The translations under genes were made by a program, and so were the position numbers. Of a stretch of 64,000 nt of DNA, positions 9,336 through 21,319 are shown in pieces. The stretch's first letter is position 1; each line of letters starts with the position of its first letter. The notes under the pieces are model-generated. The model was not told where the DNA came from and searched no databases. It worked only from the letters and a program-made list of their open reading frames with translations. This stretch comes from Poecilobothrus nobilitatus. Taxonomy: Eukaryota > Arthropoda > Insecta > Diptera > Dolichopodidae. The stretch lies in contig OX352772.1 of NCBI GenBank assembly GCA_947095535.1, positions 165,392,615-165,456,614 of the forward strand, read 5' to 3'.

Positions 9336-10734
9336 CTTGTGGGCGGAAAAGGAGGGAAAGAGATTTGAAAAATTTAAATTTGAAAAGATTTAATTTCAAA
9401 TTTGAATATTTAAAAAAAATATTAGAAAACATAAATCACATACACAGTAATTATAAGACATAACGAAAATAGTGAAGAAAAAAAAAAAAAAGATAATATA
9501 ACAGAGATAAGAGATAATAGTGCAAGCACCAAAATAGCGACAAACATTACAAACGAAAGTCCGAATACAACAGTTTTTATCTTATTGTACCCAGAGATTG
9601 CCTGCAAAATTCACCACTAAATTAGCACAGACACAAACCTTTTCGTATATATAAATAAAATATATAAATAAAAATTAGAAAAAAAAATTAACAGCATTAA
9701 TTAATATGAATAAGAGTAGAATGAAAAAGAAAATAAAAAATATGCTGCTAAAGAAAGGTATGGGATAGAAAAGGATGATTAGTTAGCGTGCATTGTTTAA
9801 TATTAGTTTTGACAATTAATTAAGTAAACAAAATTAAAATTAATTTATAAAATTTAAACAAAAATAAAAATTTCAAAGTTTCAAATTACAAAATATAAAT
9901 TATACCATCAAAATTTTAAGTTTCATTAGGTTAAAAAGAATAGCCCAAAGTTTAATTAATTAAATTTAAATTACATAAAAAAAAAAAAAATTCGTCAAAA
10001 ATGAATTGAAATAAAAAATATAATGTAAATAAAATTAGAGATCAATATTATATAAACAGTGTTTTTCCTTTTTTCTAAAAATTATTGGTTAAAAAAAAAT
10101 AATAATAATAATCTTAAGTTAGTATCTATTTGATTTAAGTTATAAAATAAATAAGATAAATGTTATAATTAAATTAAGTTAATTTCAAAATATTAGTATA
10201 TGTTGATGGTCCAACGTTGTCGAAATCAAAATCACCGGAAAATGGCTGCCACTTTTTGATATTCAGTATGTATGTTGTTTTTAATTATTAGCGTATTTTT
10301 TTTTAATTTATTTTCTGTTTACTGAAGTTAGTGAATTACTTTAAAGTGAAATAAAATGAAAACCAAATCAAAATTAAACTTTTAGGATAGTTTTATTTTA
10401 TAAAATTTAAGTGTAAGTAAAATTTTTTCTTTAATTATTTAGTTTCTTAAACTTCTTAAACTTTTTGTTGTTGTGTTCACTATAAATATATATGTAAAAT
10501 GTATATATTTTTTATTTTGCAAGTTTTTGTTTGAACCAAAAAAAATAAAAAACAAGTTCAATTAGTTATGAATTTTATTATTATAATAATTTATTTATTT
10601 TTTCTTTTCATCCTTTTTTTCTTTTTTTTATATTATGATTATTTAAAAAAAAAAAAAAACAATTGAATTGAATTAAAAACAGAAACAAAGGTGCACACGT
10701 ATCTTAAATCACATGTACACTCGATGCGTGATAT
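9336..10734. other. AT-rich DNA without recognisable genes
   Basis: Long A and T runs and TAAAT-type low-complexity sequence dominate. I see no coding similarity. A short non-AT island at about 10205-10260 (CAACGTTGTCGAAATCAAAATCACCGG in part) stands out but matches nothing I recognise. Confidence 0.7.
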
Positions 10735-10848
10735 ATGTAAACTGTTATATTTTATTAAATTATGAATAAAAGTGGTTTTGCCACCGCATGATGGACCAGC
10801 CACCATCATAGTAAACGAGTAAAACAGCATAGTTGTATTAGTTAAAAA
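10735..10848 (-). pseudogene. Orphan 5' fragment of a Polinton packaging ATPase
   Basis: The minus strand reads FTMMVAGPSCGGKTTFIHN followed by LIKY, the Walker A region of the Polinton ATPase, with the same short N-terminal lead as at 6150-6245 and 63440-63536. The homology begins and ends abruptly inside about 110 bp; flanks are AT-rich DNA on one side and a GGGATAGG-rich stretch on the other. This is a fourth, relic Polinton trace (copy D). It keeps an intact glycine-lysine-threonine core but is far too short to work. Confidence 0.75.
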
Positions 10849-10985
10849 TTAACTCTGTGTTTTGGGATAGGGATGTGGGAAGGATAATTGGGAAAATTGG
10901 AATTGGGAAATTTGGATTATTGGGGATAGGTAGGAAAATTTGGAGGGACATTTTGAAGGAAGATGTTAATGTTCTTCTTAAACTT
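10849..10985. repeat. Short degenerate GGGATAGG/GGGAAA-type repeats
   Basis: GGGATAGGGATGTGGGAAGG, GGGAAAATTGG, GGGAAATTTGG and GGGGATAGG occur within about 90 bp. The stretch is purine-rich on the plus strand and forms the boundary between the orphan ATPase piece and the LINE 3' end. Confidence 0.45.
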
Positions 10986-13880
10986 AAGTAAATCGTATAC
11001 ATAAGAATTATCAACTTTAGGGAACACATGCGATGGTATATAGTTCTACAGACCGGACGTGCGCATGACAAACGAATTTCCATAAGCTGTATTTCGCCAT
11101 CTTGAAATCTCTACATGGTAGGGATGAACTTCTGCTGCCCGCCTTGTTTCTCGCTGGAAAACTTTGAGCGGAGGCATTACCTGTTTTATTTCATTCGAGC
11201 AGGTGTTAATCTCTACGAGATATCTATAAAACAAGGTTAGTGACCCAACTGTCCGACGATGACTGAGTGGAGTGAGCATTGAAGTTACTTTGGGGTCGTT
11301 GATAAGACGAATAGCTCTGTTTTGCACATTATCTAGGTAACCCAGCGCTGTTTGAGGGCCTGCAGCCCAAATGTGTGCATTATATTACATTTTCGCCCGA
11401 ATGTACGTTTTATAGATATTGAGAATATCAGATGCAGAAAAGTAAGTTTTGCAGCGATATAAAAAACCCAAACATTTAGCTGCGTCCTTAGCTATACCAA
11501 AAATATGATTTGACCAAGTCAATTTTTGGTTTAACTCGATACCCAACATGTTTAAATCTGTTGAATGCTGCAAAACCACTCCCTGAAATAATAGGTTGGG
11601 AATAGTAGTGGCAATTTTTCGCGAGATCAGACAGCATTGTGTTTTTTTCGTTTTGAAATCAACTCTGTTGACTTCACCCCATTTTTGAGTTTTGGCTAAA
11701 TCGTTATTTAGCTCACTAATAGTGAAATTTTTTGCTGTTATATTAATCTGGTGATTAGTGTTACAGCGGCTATGAAATTCATAGGAAGCTACAAGGGTGC
11801 TGTCGTCTGCGAAACTATGGATTGGATTGGAGTTTAAAGAAAGTAGGTCATTGATAAATATTAAGAAAAGAGTGGAGGATAAAACTGATCCTTGTGGGAC
11901 ACCAGCATTTATTTTGAATTTGTCAGATGAATATCCATCGACCAGTACACAAATCATACGATTCGAAAGGAAATCTCCAATCCATTTTAGAAAGACCGTA
12001 CCTTAGACCTATTGCTTTGCATTTTGCCAATAAAGCATCGTTCCAAACGCGATCGAAAGCCTTAGAAATATCAAGAGCCACAACAACCGATGCACTAGAA
12101 TGATGAAGGCTGATGCCTAGCTTCTCACAAAGGTGAGTCATGAGATCACCCGTTGAACGACGGGCTCTGAACCCGTATTGACGATCATGAAGCAGACCTT
12201 TGTGATCCAGATATTTCAGAAGCTTTTGGTTCACAATTTGCTCCATTACTTTGGAGAGGACCGAAGTTATAGCAATAGGGCGGTACTTGGAGGGATCGCT
12301 TTTATTACCTTTTTTGGGAATTGGGAAAACATGTGCAACCTTCCATTGGGTAGGATGAATACCCGAGTTAAGGAGAGGTAGAAAAGGTTGCGCAGAGATT
12401 TTTAAATACTGGAGTAGGTATTTTTAAGCACCATGGTGGTTATACCATCTGGACCGGCTGACTTATTTGTATCAAGATTTTTCAAGATTTTCATCACCGC
12501 CCGCTTCCTAAAGTAAATTTTTCCAAAGGAGCAGCCAACTAGGGAAACAGAAGGTGGCATCTGAGCTGACTGTGGCAGTGTCGAATTAGAAGCGAACTGC
12601 TTGCCAAATAAGTTCGCTTTCTCTCTAGAATCTGATACTGTTTTGTTATTATTATCAATAAGTTGTGGAAAAGAAGACCATCTAACGTCTTCTTTTAAAC
12701 TTTTGGCAATGTCCAAAAGAATTTGCTATTCTTTGGCATGTGGATGACCTTACGTTTCAACCCTTGGTTGAACAAGAATTTTTGCTTGTTGATAACTCTT
12801 TTGCATCTGTTTCTCACCACTATATAGTTGGCCCTGTGAACCTCCGATCTATTGTTTTGATACAGTTTAAAAGCCTCCTCTTTTCTAAAAATGGCTTCTT
12901 TGCAAATGCGATTAAACCAAGATTTGGGCCTCCTCTTAACAGATTTCATGGAATGAGGAATGAATAACCTCATTCCAAGTAAAATAGTTTCACTAATTGC
13001 ATTTGCAGCAAAGTTAGCATTCTTATTACGGAAGCAGAATGACCAATCAATTTTCTAAAAAAGTTGTTAAGACCCTCCCAGTCAGCATGGCTGTAGCGCC
13101 AAACTAAGTTTTTGGGAGGAGACCTCTGATTGGGGATTGGGATTACCCGGAAACTTGTGTTAACCAAACAATTATCGGAATTACCCAGGGGGCAACCAAC
13201 TGAAACCACATATTTTTCAGGGTGTGAGGTGAGAAACAGATCCAAGAGGTGACCTTCTTGATCAGCACGGTCCGGGATCCTAGTGGGATTTTTAACAAGT
13301 TGAGAAAGGTGGAACAGTGTGGAGAATAGTTCAACTTGTTTCCCAATTGAGTTTTGACTGGAGGAGATGTGGCTCGAAAAATGAAGTCGGCCCTGTTATG
13401 AATGTTGAAATCTCCCGCCAGAACAATTTAAGATTCTGGAGATGCGTCCAAAATTTCATTGATCTTGTTCGATAGGTTTTCATTCAATTTCCATAGCAGT
13501 TTCTTGTTCATTTAAGTTGGGTGATCTGTATAGAAAGCAGAAATGTATGACAAGCTTTCCAACGAGAGTTTTTACCCAAATGTAGTGTAGTTGGACTAGA
13601 ACAATCATATTTTGGAAGTGTGTTGAAAGCAGTGTCATTTTTTATATAGACAGCGATACCTCTTTTGGGTACGCAGTGGAAATAAGTGAGTAGCCGGTTA
13701 CATTAAAGTTACCATTGTGATTACTGACTTGTGTTTCACATAGGGCTAAAATTGCTGGTTTAATTGAACTAAGATGGCACTCGACGGCATGAAAATTCGT
13801 TCGCAACCCGCGTATATTATAGAAAAATAATATTAAAATTGGTAATTTTGTTGGAAAACTATTAATGCAAAACAAAAAAG
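10986..13880 (-). pseudogene. LINE ORF2 copy 2, nearly full domain set but broken
   Basis: This is the most complete copy of the LINE family in the window. From 13875 leftwards come an endonuclease N-terminus (FFYNIRGLRTNFHAVE, LALCETQVS), the endonuclease end (DLFLTSHPEKY, PLGNSDNCLV), linker and reverse transcriptase blocks (SAGPDGITTMVL; YGFRARRSTGDLMTHL; ALDISKAFDRVWNDAL; GVPQGSVLSSTLFLIFINDLL; SFADDSTLV, so the catalytic ADD is present). The C-terminal block has NRAIRLIND, FYRYLVE and RRAAEVHPY. Frames change at least at about 13640, 12970, 12700, 12400, 11940 and 11385. The product would need several corrections to work, so it is a dead copy. Confidence 0.87.
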
Positions 13881-13889
13881 CAATAAAAA

Positions 13890-15150
13890 AAAACCAGAAT
13901 AACGTTAAAATTTAAATTCAATTTAAAATTATAATCAAAATCGGAATCAAAATAGAATCAACCAACTAAGATATAACCTTTAAATTTTGTACAATGATGT
14001 TCCTTCCCGTTCGATTTTTGTCTCTGAAATTTAAGAGGATTTGGTCCATGGGTTTGGATTTGGAAGCTTCCGAACGAGCACCAGAGCAAATGAAAAACGC
14101 CAAAACCAACAAAGATAGAACCTTTAAATTTTCTACAATGATGTTCTTTCCCGTTCGATTTATGTCTCTAAAATTTAAGAGGATGAAGTTCATGGGTTTG
14201 GATTTTGGAAGCTTCCGAACGAGCCCCAGAGCAAATGAGATTATCTACAAAAACAACAAAGATATAACCTTTAAATTTGGCCGAATGGTGTTTTTTCATG
14301 TTTGATTTAGGTCTCTGAAATTTGAGAGGATTTGGACATGGGTTTAAATTTGAAAGGATTTGAACCGTGGATTCGGATTTTGGAAGCTTCCGAACGAGCC
14401 GCAGACCAAACGAGTATATCTCCACAACCAACAAAGATAGAACTTTTATTTTTAGTACAAAGGTGTTCTGTTATGTTTCCTTTTCTGTAAAATTGGAAAC
14501 TGACATTTGAAAGAATTCGAACCATGGGTTGAACCATGTTCCTTCATGTTTGATTTATGTTTCTGAAATTTGTGAGGATTTGGTCCATGGGTTCAAATCT
14601 TGGAAGCTTCCGGACGAGCCCCAGAGCAAACGGGTATATCTCCACAACCAACAAAGATAGAACTTTTATTTTTAGTGCAAAGGTGTTCTGTTATGTTTCC
14701 TTTTCTGTAAAATTGGAAACTGGCATTTGAAAGAATTTGAACCATGGGTTCGAATTTTGGAAACTTCCGGACGAGCACAAGAGCAACGAGCATATATCCA
14801 AAACCAACAAAAGTAGAACCTTTAAATTTAATAGAATGGTGTTCTGGCAAGTTTTCTTTATGTTCCTGAGATGGATTCGATGAATTGGAGTGGTAATTCG
14901 GGTAGCTGACACAAACCTCCCAAGGACTACCAATCTTCGAAAATAATTAAGATAGAAACTTAAAATTTTATACAAAAGTGTCAAGCATATCCCAAGCGGA
15001 TGCCTCTTTTATGTTCTTGAAATTCGAGTTGAATAAGACAGAAAGGGGAAGAAGTTCAAGCAGCTGCCAAAAACACTTATGGATTTTTAATTTAATTCGA
15101 ATTATTCAGGTGTAGGATATTAATAAGTCGGCTGCATCGACTTACTGTTA
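13890..15150. mobile_element. Tandem-repeat element with terminal hairpin (Helentron/DINE-like), copy 1
   Basis: Diverged units of about 140-220 bp carry the phrase GGAAGCTTCCGAACGAGC, then CCAAAACCAACAAAGATAGA, AACCTTTAAATTT and GTTC-TTCCCGTTCGATTTATGTCTCTGAAATTTAAGAGG in parts. The right end (15105-15160) has a GTGTAGGATA box followed by the hairpin TAAGTCG-GCTGCAT-CGACTTA and an AT tail ACATTTACTTGTTTT. A central tandem array, a subterminal TACCCTACACC box and a hairpin near one end fit non-autonomous Helentron/DINE-type elements; that class call is inference. The left border against the LINE at about 13880 is truncated. Short open frames here are repeat by-products, not genes. Confidence 0.55.
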
Positions 15151-15153
15151 CAT

Positions 15154-15927
15154 TTACTTGTTTTGTTTATCTTTTACATCATTACTGTGTATAATTTTCA
15201 TATAATTTATTATATATAAATATAAAAACGATAATTTAATTTGGTCACTATAATATGATAATGTTGCTTTGATATCTTGGAAAGTTTCTAGATCATTCAT
15301 AAGTCTTAGTTCGTCTTCCGTAAAGATGTTTTTTGATAGGATGTTTAGTTTACTTGTTAAAACGATTAGTTCGATGTAGTCGATGTGGTCTCCTAGAAGG
15401 TTTATGCCGTGGTTTATTTGGTACGCTTCTTCGAAAATTTTTACTTCTCTTTCTAAGTAGTTTATTTCAATACCATTTGTATAATTTGAAAAGATTTTAA
15501 AGATTAATTTTTGTTGGTTATTTATGTGTTTGGTTATATTGTAAATTTGGTCAGACAGTTGTTTGTTTATTGTAACTTGTTTGTTTGTTTCGATTATTAA
15601 TTGGCGATTGTTTTTAGATAGGTTGTCTTTGTCTATCGCGTTTTTTATAAGAATTTCGTCTTCATTGTCCATCGTGCCTATTAAGAATTTTAGACCTGTA
15701 TCAACTACGTTAAGAAATCCACGTTTAGGTCTTACGTTTTGTCTCAGTTTTTTGATTTGAGAGTCTAGTAAATTGAAGCTTTCTTATACTTTAATGTTTT
15801 CGTATAAGAGTTCGCCGGTTTTTATGATGGCGTAGCCATTTTTTTGATTAAGGTTCTGTATTTCTATTGTTTTAGACAAAATTGTTGTTAGTAATGTTCC
15901 GATTAAAAGTGTTTTCTTCGTTATCAT
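15154..15927 (-). pseudogene. env: Errantivirus-type envelope (env) gene, 5' part, interrupted
   Basis: The frame opens at ATG 15925-15927 with a hydrophobic signal-peptide-like stretch, followed by a segment with NGYAIIKTGEL. One in-frame TAA lies at 15784-15786. After it comes a furin-type site RPKR followed directly by a hydrophobic GFLNVV segment and FLIGTMD, the layout of the baculovirus-F-like Env of insect errantiviruses (cleavage site plus fusion-peptide region). The remainder to 15154 is helical. The ectodomain end and the transmembrane anchor are missing, because a tandem-repeat element abuts at about 15150. The gene is downstream of the integrase remnant, as expected for a Gypsy retrovirus. 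It is an old, inactive copy. Confidence 0.72.
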
Positions 15928-16243
15928 GCTTTGTTTCTGGAAGTATATGTGGATTTATTTTTATTTTAGGTTTAACTGTAAGATTATTGTTATTTTGGTG
16001 TTTTTTTTTCGTCGTTTTAAATGTGACTTATAGTATTTGTAACCGTTTGGCGTTGTAATATGTTCTTCGTCTAACTGTTGAGGTATTGCTTTTCTGAATT
16101 TGCGGTGATTTTTTGCTCCCCTTATTTCTTTTATAAATTATGGTCCTGTTTCTATATCTAAGTCTTAATTATTTTGATTCTGTTTTTCGATGGTTTTTTG
16201 TTTTTTTGTATTCTTTCTTTTATATCGGGGTATGAGGCTTGTG

Positions 16244-16890
16244 TTATACAACATGGAGAAAATCTATTGGTTTTTTCCCAGTTGTAATATGTATGGAGTT
16301 ATTATAGATTTTTTTTATTTTATGAATTTTTCTTCTATGGAGTCTTCCTATACTTTGTCGTCGAGTCTTAAAAGACGTAAATGTTCGTTCATTGTATTGT
16401 GCTGGCGTTGGAGGTGTGGTTGTTCTTAGAGGTAAAGTGTACATTGATATTTTCGTACTCAAAAAATATAAAAGAAACCCGCGTGTATTATTTTCCTAGG
16501 ATTGTTAGGAGTTTCAGTAAGCTTGTATTTTTGTTTGAGAGATTTCCTGTCATATTTCGCAATTATTGACGAATATTGTAATTCTTTCTTTTAATTTGGG
16601 ATGGTAGATTTTTGCTCTAAGTTGCATATAATTTTCATTTATACCTCGATGATTATTTCGGAGGTGTACATTTTCGATAAGTTGTGCCAATTCGCTTTCG
16701 TCCGTTATGCCTTTAGGTAGTTTCCTGCAATTAAGAATTTTAAATTTATTATTATTATTAAAGTGGTTTCTTACAGTATTGATGAAGTTGTTAATAAATA
16801 CCGCATCTTCAATCAGGATTGCGTTAGTTTTGTTCATGCCAAAATGGTTTTTTACTATTGTAATTATGGTATCATTGTCGGTCGAGTGAT
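16244..16890 (-). pseudogene. Gypsy integrase remnant
   Basis: At 16550-16837 the minus strand has the zinc-binding part of a Gypsy integrase: a conserved VHLRNNHRGINENY histidine box and a KLKERITIFVNNCEI end that leads to the cysteine pair. At 16244-16462 a later part is visible (YNNSIHITTGKKPIDFLH). The DDE core between them (about 16460-16550) is mostly lost, so there is a deletion. Order after the RNase H fragment and before env agrees with an errantivirus on the minus strand. Confidence 0.75.
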
Positions 16891-16899
16891 TTTACATAG

Positions 16900-17876
16900 A
16901 TAATTTTTCTATCAGATTTGAAAATTTTTAAATTTTTGATTTTTAATGAATCAGCATCTTTTTTCTTACGATGATTTGTATTTTATAAATATTTACAGGG
17001 TAATTAGATTTGCTGATAAAGAAATCTTCGGCTTCGTTAAGGATAATTATAATTCTTGAGAGTGCGTCAGCGTTTTCATTATATGTTGTTTGATAGTCGT
17101 ATTCCGCTAATTTAAATCTCCAGCTTTTATATAGGATCTCGAACAAGATTTGAATTAGGCTCTTTTATCGAAAAGAGCCATGTTAGAGTGCGGCGGTCTG
17201 TTGCGATCAGAAATTTTCTACAGAAAAGGTATAAACGGAAGTATTGCGTTCGCATACAATTACTAGAAGCTCTTTTTCGATGATGCTGTAGTTTCACTCA
17301 TGGTCGTTGAGCGTACGACTAGCGCAACAAATAAGATGATAATTTTGTGAAAGAATCGCACCCAGAGCGTAATTACTTGCACCAGTTTGCAAAGTAAACC
17401 TTTTGGAAAAATCCGGATAGTAAAATATAGTATCATTTGTGAGCATTAATTTCAGTATTTCAAAGCTTTTTATGTATTCGGGGTCTTCCATGTTTACATT
17501 CATATCTTTCTTAAGATATTTCGTCATAGGTTTTAAAATCATTGAGTAATCTATTATAAATTTCCTATAGTATCCTGTGAGGAATGTTTGATCTTCTTAG
17601 GATTCTTAGGAATTGGAAATTGCTGAACAAAACATATTTTATGAGAATTCGGTCATTCCTTCATTCTTCGTTTGACACTACGTGACCGAGGAATTCGGTC
17701 TCTTTTTAGAAACTCGCAATTGTGTAATTGAACTTTTAGATTTGTATCCTTTAGTCTTTGAAAAATCTTTGTAATGCATTCCAGATGTTCTTGTAAAGAA
17801 GTGGAGAAGATGATTATGTCATCTAAGTAGACTAGACAGATTTTGTTAATGTAGTCGCTTAAGACGTTGTTCATTA
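16900..17876 (-). pseudogene. Gypsy reverse transcriptase C-terminal half and RNase H, fragmented
   Basis: From right to left come MNNVLSDYINKICLVYLDD with the catalytic YLDD box and IIIFS (17770-17874), a thumb/connection piece (YLKKDMNVN, FEILKLMLTND) and an RNase H start (PDFSKRFTLQTGASNYALGAIL, where the usual catalytic Asp of 'DAS' is replaced by GAS). An RNase H end follows with WRFKLAEYDYQTTYN and ADALSRI (16990-17130). Frames change between pieces. The fragment begins exactly where the reverse transcriptase half at 23966-24430 stops, so the two halves flank an inserted LINE. Confidence 0.82.
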
Positions 17877-17877
17877 A

Positions 17878-18697
17878 ATGAATGAGCTTCTATCATTCCG
17901 CACTTTAGTTCATCTGTTATAACTAATCCAATTACTCCATCATCCTTGTCAATTTCAACTAATCCAACTAAACCAAGCACTTGTCTTGTAAATTCAGGCA
18001 CGCCTTCAATCTCTTCGTATATTAGCTCTGCATCCAATACTCCCTCTTTTCTTGATAAACTAATTCTACCTATTGTTAAGCTAACAAAAGTATCCTTAGT
18101 TTCTAATGATAGCAGCTATTTGCTTGCTCCTTTAAGAGATCGGAATATTTTCGATAACGTCAGATTTTTTCTTGCATATCTCCATAATAAGCCTAACCAT
18201 GTTTGCTTAAACGGTAAAACGAACATTTACATTAAGGTTTCACTTCAACAAGAAGGTCTACCTACTGACTTGACAGAAGTTAGATTTTTATTTGATAGCT
18301 TTAATGAAAGATTTGGTCTAACTTCTGAACAAGTTTCATCGGATTTTAAGTCATACAGTCCCATACCCCTTCAGAAAGAACTAACTATCTTCAAAGAATA
18401 AAAGAAAACAACGATTTATCTTCTATATTAAATAATATAGATCTTAATGAAATGACAAGTATGCTCTATGAAATTATCTTTAGTAGTTTTAGGCAGTTTA
18501 TACCTATGACCAGAAATAGATCTATGAGCTCCTACCATCCTTGGTTCACACGCGAACTCAAAAAGTTAAGAAACAAAAAAAAAGAATGCTGGCGAACATA
18601 TTTAAAAATAAAAAGTATTATTGATTACACCAATTTCTTAATATTATTCTACGAGTTTATGAATTATATGTTCGGAACATGTCGGCCAAACTTCTAA
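17878..18697 (+). pseudogene. LINE fragment (second family) inserted in Gypsy pol
   Basis: The plus strand has an open frame at 17946-18401 (SLQQEGLPTDLTEVRFLFDSFNERFG region) that looks like LINE ORF1 or linker sequence. It is followed at 18411-18697 by a piece closely matching 21848-22155 (SSILNNIDLNEMTS, IIFSSFRQFIPM, then HPWFTRELKKLRNKK). The endonuclease between them is missing compared with 21320-21850. The right border at about 18697 joins straight to Gypsy protease sequence. The identity of the first 450 bp is uncertain. Confidence 0.6.
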
Positions 18698-18950
18698 TCC
18701 TAATTCTTCTATTGATGTTTTTTCTACCATATCATCAATATTGACTGTATGTTGAAGGGTTTTGCGAGTGAAATTAGTAAAGGGTGTTTTCCACTTGGAG
18801 TCACACAAATCTGGGTTGATTATAGAATATGTGGCTGCAGTGTCAATGATGAATTTTAGAGGGTTAAGTTTAGTTTTGACTGTTATATATAGTAAGATTT
18901 TGCCCAGGCAGAACATTGAAAATTTTGGATATCTTGAGTATAGGTATCCA
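18698..18950 (-). pseudogene. Gypsy protease fragment, gag-protease duplicate 1
   Basis: The minus strand encodes an aspartic protease-like segment KLNPLKFIIDTAATYSIINPDLC, with the catalytic IDTAA box, followed by KWKTPFTN and a region ending in SIEELG. It is nearly identical to 24940-25160. It is cut at about 18697 by LINE sequence, so the C-terminal flap and the second conserved part (LLGKNIL in the other copy) are absent. Confidence 0.75.
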
Positions 18951-19920
18951 TAGGTTTGTGGTCTTGTTGGTTCGGGTGGTGGTTGTATTTATTCTGCTGT
19001 TGGTTGACAAAACGTCTATTATATTGGTTTGGGGAGTAGTTTCGAGGTTGCGCAACAGTATTGTTATTTCTATACAAGCTGTTTTCTCTTTGGTTTTGAG
19101 TTCTATTGTTATTATTGCTATATCTATTGGTATTATTATTACGTCTATTATTATAATTCTTTCTATGGTTGAAGGCTGGCTGGGGTTAAAAGTATTTTGA
19201 TTGAAATTTTCTCTAGGTCTTCAATTGGTACCTTGGATATTTGAATAAGCGCATACCTCTTGAAATAGTATGTCCATGGCGTGTTCTAAGTTAGTAGGAT
19301 TTCTACAGCCTGGAACCGATTTTATGGGTTCAGGAATTTTATTTGTAAATGTAGTTAATGCAGAATTTCTATTTCTCTCTACTAAATTGTCGCTCACCAT
19401 TCCTACTCCGTATGTCAATAAGGTTTTATTATTTAACATTCTCAGTTTCATTTTAATTTCGTAAAGTAAGGCTAAACAATTTGTTTTGAAAGTGCCTCCT
19501 CTCATTGCGTCAAACAACTCTTCACAACTTAATCGGTCGCCGAAGTTGCTTTGTAATATTTATTTAATTGCAGCGCAACTTCTGGCTTGACAATTAATTT
19601 CTAATGTGTCTCTAGCCTTACTGACTATCTTGCATTTAATTATGCCCGTCATTACAGTTTGGGCAGCATCGTCAAATGTCATTTTAATAATATAGGAATA
19701 ATTCTATCAACTAGATTGCAAAAGTTTTGGAGATCGGTTAAACTACCGTTCAATTCGGGAAAGTTACCCAAATATTTTAAGGAGTCTATTGGTAAGTGGA
19801 TTACTGGAACACTGTGATTACTGGATATAAGGATGAAATTTTGTAACTCACTGGACGCAGCGGTTGTTGAAGATTCATAGGAAGTTTTCTTATAGAAATA
19901 CACATGAACACCACATTTGT
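18950..19920 (-). pseudogene. Gypsy gag, duplicate 1, broken
   Basis: From the right: an N-terminal gag piece with VIHLPIDSLKYLGNFPELNG and LTDLQNFCNLVDR (19679-19903), a middle piece (RGGTFKTNCLALLYEIKMKLRMLNNKTLLTYG; 19350-19517) and a very Asn/Gln/Tyr-rich nucleocapsid-like tail (NQYNRRFVNQQQNKYNHH, 18980-19080). Frames change between pieces. The sequence parallels 25160-26380, but without the extra ~350 bp that copy carries. It is a structural protein of an errantivirus-type element and non-functional here. Confidence 0.72.
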
Positions 19921-20013
19921 TTTAGTTTAATTAGTTTGTAGATTGTTGTTAAGTTTAGTTTACTCAACTTGTTTAAACTAGTTGACTCAACTAGTTGTTT
20001 TAGTTTACTCAAC

Positions 20014-20350
20014 TAAGATTTGATAATAGCTATAATTTCTCATGAAAGCATATTTGAGCATCCAGCAATTAAATTTTTAATAATTCAATAAAAAAAAAAA
20101 AATTTAAATATGGACACATTTTCTTGTTATTTATTTATTATTACAATGTTTTTATGATTTGATTTTTTATGAAATATGGTATTTCAATTTGTGAATTTGG
20201 AAATAATAGTTTTCACATAAAATTGTAAAAAAGTATTTTAATAAAAAAAATAGAATATGATATTCACAACACGCGTAATAATTAATTAGGAATTTTGTTT
20301 TAAGAATTTCATGGGAAAGTGAATTTATTTAAAATTTGATCATTAAGAAA
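20014..20350. repeat. Sequence repeated at 26724-27075, flank or LTR of the Gypsy duplicates
   Basis: From CTCAACTAAGATTTGATAAT to the TTGATCATTAAGAAATTT end the sequence matches 26724-27075 with few differences. Both copies lie upstream of a gag N-terminus, as a 5' LTR or leader would on the minus strand. A short palindrome ACTAGTTGACTCAACTAGT precedes it at about 19978-19998. No primer-binding site is evident, so LTR identity is unproven. Confidence 0.5.
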
Positions 20351-21310
20351 TTTACAAATAATTACAATCAGATAAAATTATTAAAAATATTTCATATAAA
20401 AAAAGTGCATGCATATTTATAACATTTATGTTTTACATTTATTTAATATCTTAACATTTATGTTATAGTATACAGGCGTGTAGTAACTGTAACTTATAAA
20501 CTCTAATTGAAGCTCAAGGTAAGACTATTTATACCCGTACGATAAGAATCGGGTATATTAAAATTGCTTCTCCGTTTGTAACACCTCGAAATAAGCTAGC
20601 TAGATATACCTTCAAAGGTATGGATCGGATCAGAAAAAAATTGTAAGTCGATTGAGCTTTGTTCGTCCGTCCATCTGTCAGCAAGATAACTCATAAACTA
20701 AGAAAGCTAGAGTCTTGCAATTAACATAAAATATTCTTACAACAATTTGTAGGTTCCCTATTTTTTTTAGTTGAGATCCGACTAAAACTTCGGATAGCTC
20801 TCGAACATCTAACTTTTAGATCCCCACATTTTATTTGAAATAGAGCCATGCAGTTTTAACTGCTGATAGATATCATAAAAATATTAATTTTATTTTTTAC
20901 AACTTTTTTCTGTAGTCCCATCCGTTACGGAGCTACCAGCTCCACAAAGTTCGAAAAAGCTTTATATTTAAATTGTTATAACACAAGTTGTATAAGGCAT
21001 ATCTTTAATTTGACAATGCCAAACGATTACTGCTTTTATTAGCTTTAAAAGTATATATATACAATAAATATATACTTTTGGCATACGGTGTCTTAATTTA
21101 CCGTTAGACGAAACTCAAATTTTGCAAAGTTCTTGATTCCATCAATCTTCCAAACGGTTTAAGTTAGAAACTTGAAATTCCCATTAAAATCTTTATCCCA
21201 TTAAAAAAAATTTACATTTAAAAATGCCAAAGATAATTTAATTAATTTTTTAATGTAGCTACTTTCGAAACGTTCGTGGCGTTTGTAAATTTAACCCTAA
21301 TTTGTTACGA
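20351..21310. repeat. Dispersed dipteran-type repeat DNA
   Basis: At 20520-20700 there is a block with CGGGTATATTAAAATTGC, CTAGATATACCTTCAAAGGTATGG in part and GTTCGTCCGTCCATCTGTC. A related block (GTATGGATCGG-CTCAGAGTCG) lies at 44255-44370 in the fold-back element. The remainder to 21310 is AT-rich and holds no gene that I can support. Confidence 0.5.
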
Positions 21311-21319
21311 TTGTTGACT

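Noticed and set aside
13966..14984. Repeated small frames with SGARSEASK-like text in the tandem arrays (also 41495-42721)
   Set aside because: They arise from translating the 140-146-bp repeat unit in several frames and on both strands; no stable start, length or family.
17846..18037. Minus-strand frame MDAELIYEEIEGVPEF with protein-like composition
   Set aside because: It overlaps the LINE fragment read on the plus strand and has no counterpart in the Gypsy pol order; I could not decide for it with any support.
19940..20010. Palindrome ACTAGTTGACTCAACTAGT as a possible regulatory operator or attachment site
   Set aside because: It is made of a local TAGTTTACTCAACT word repeated in both directions in AT-rich flank; nothing links it to a regulator.
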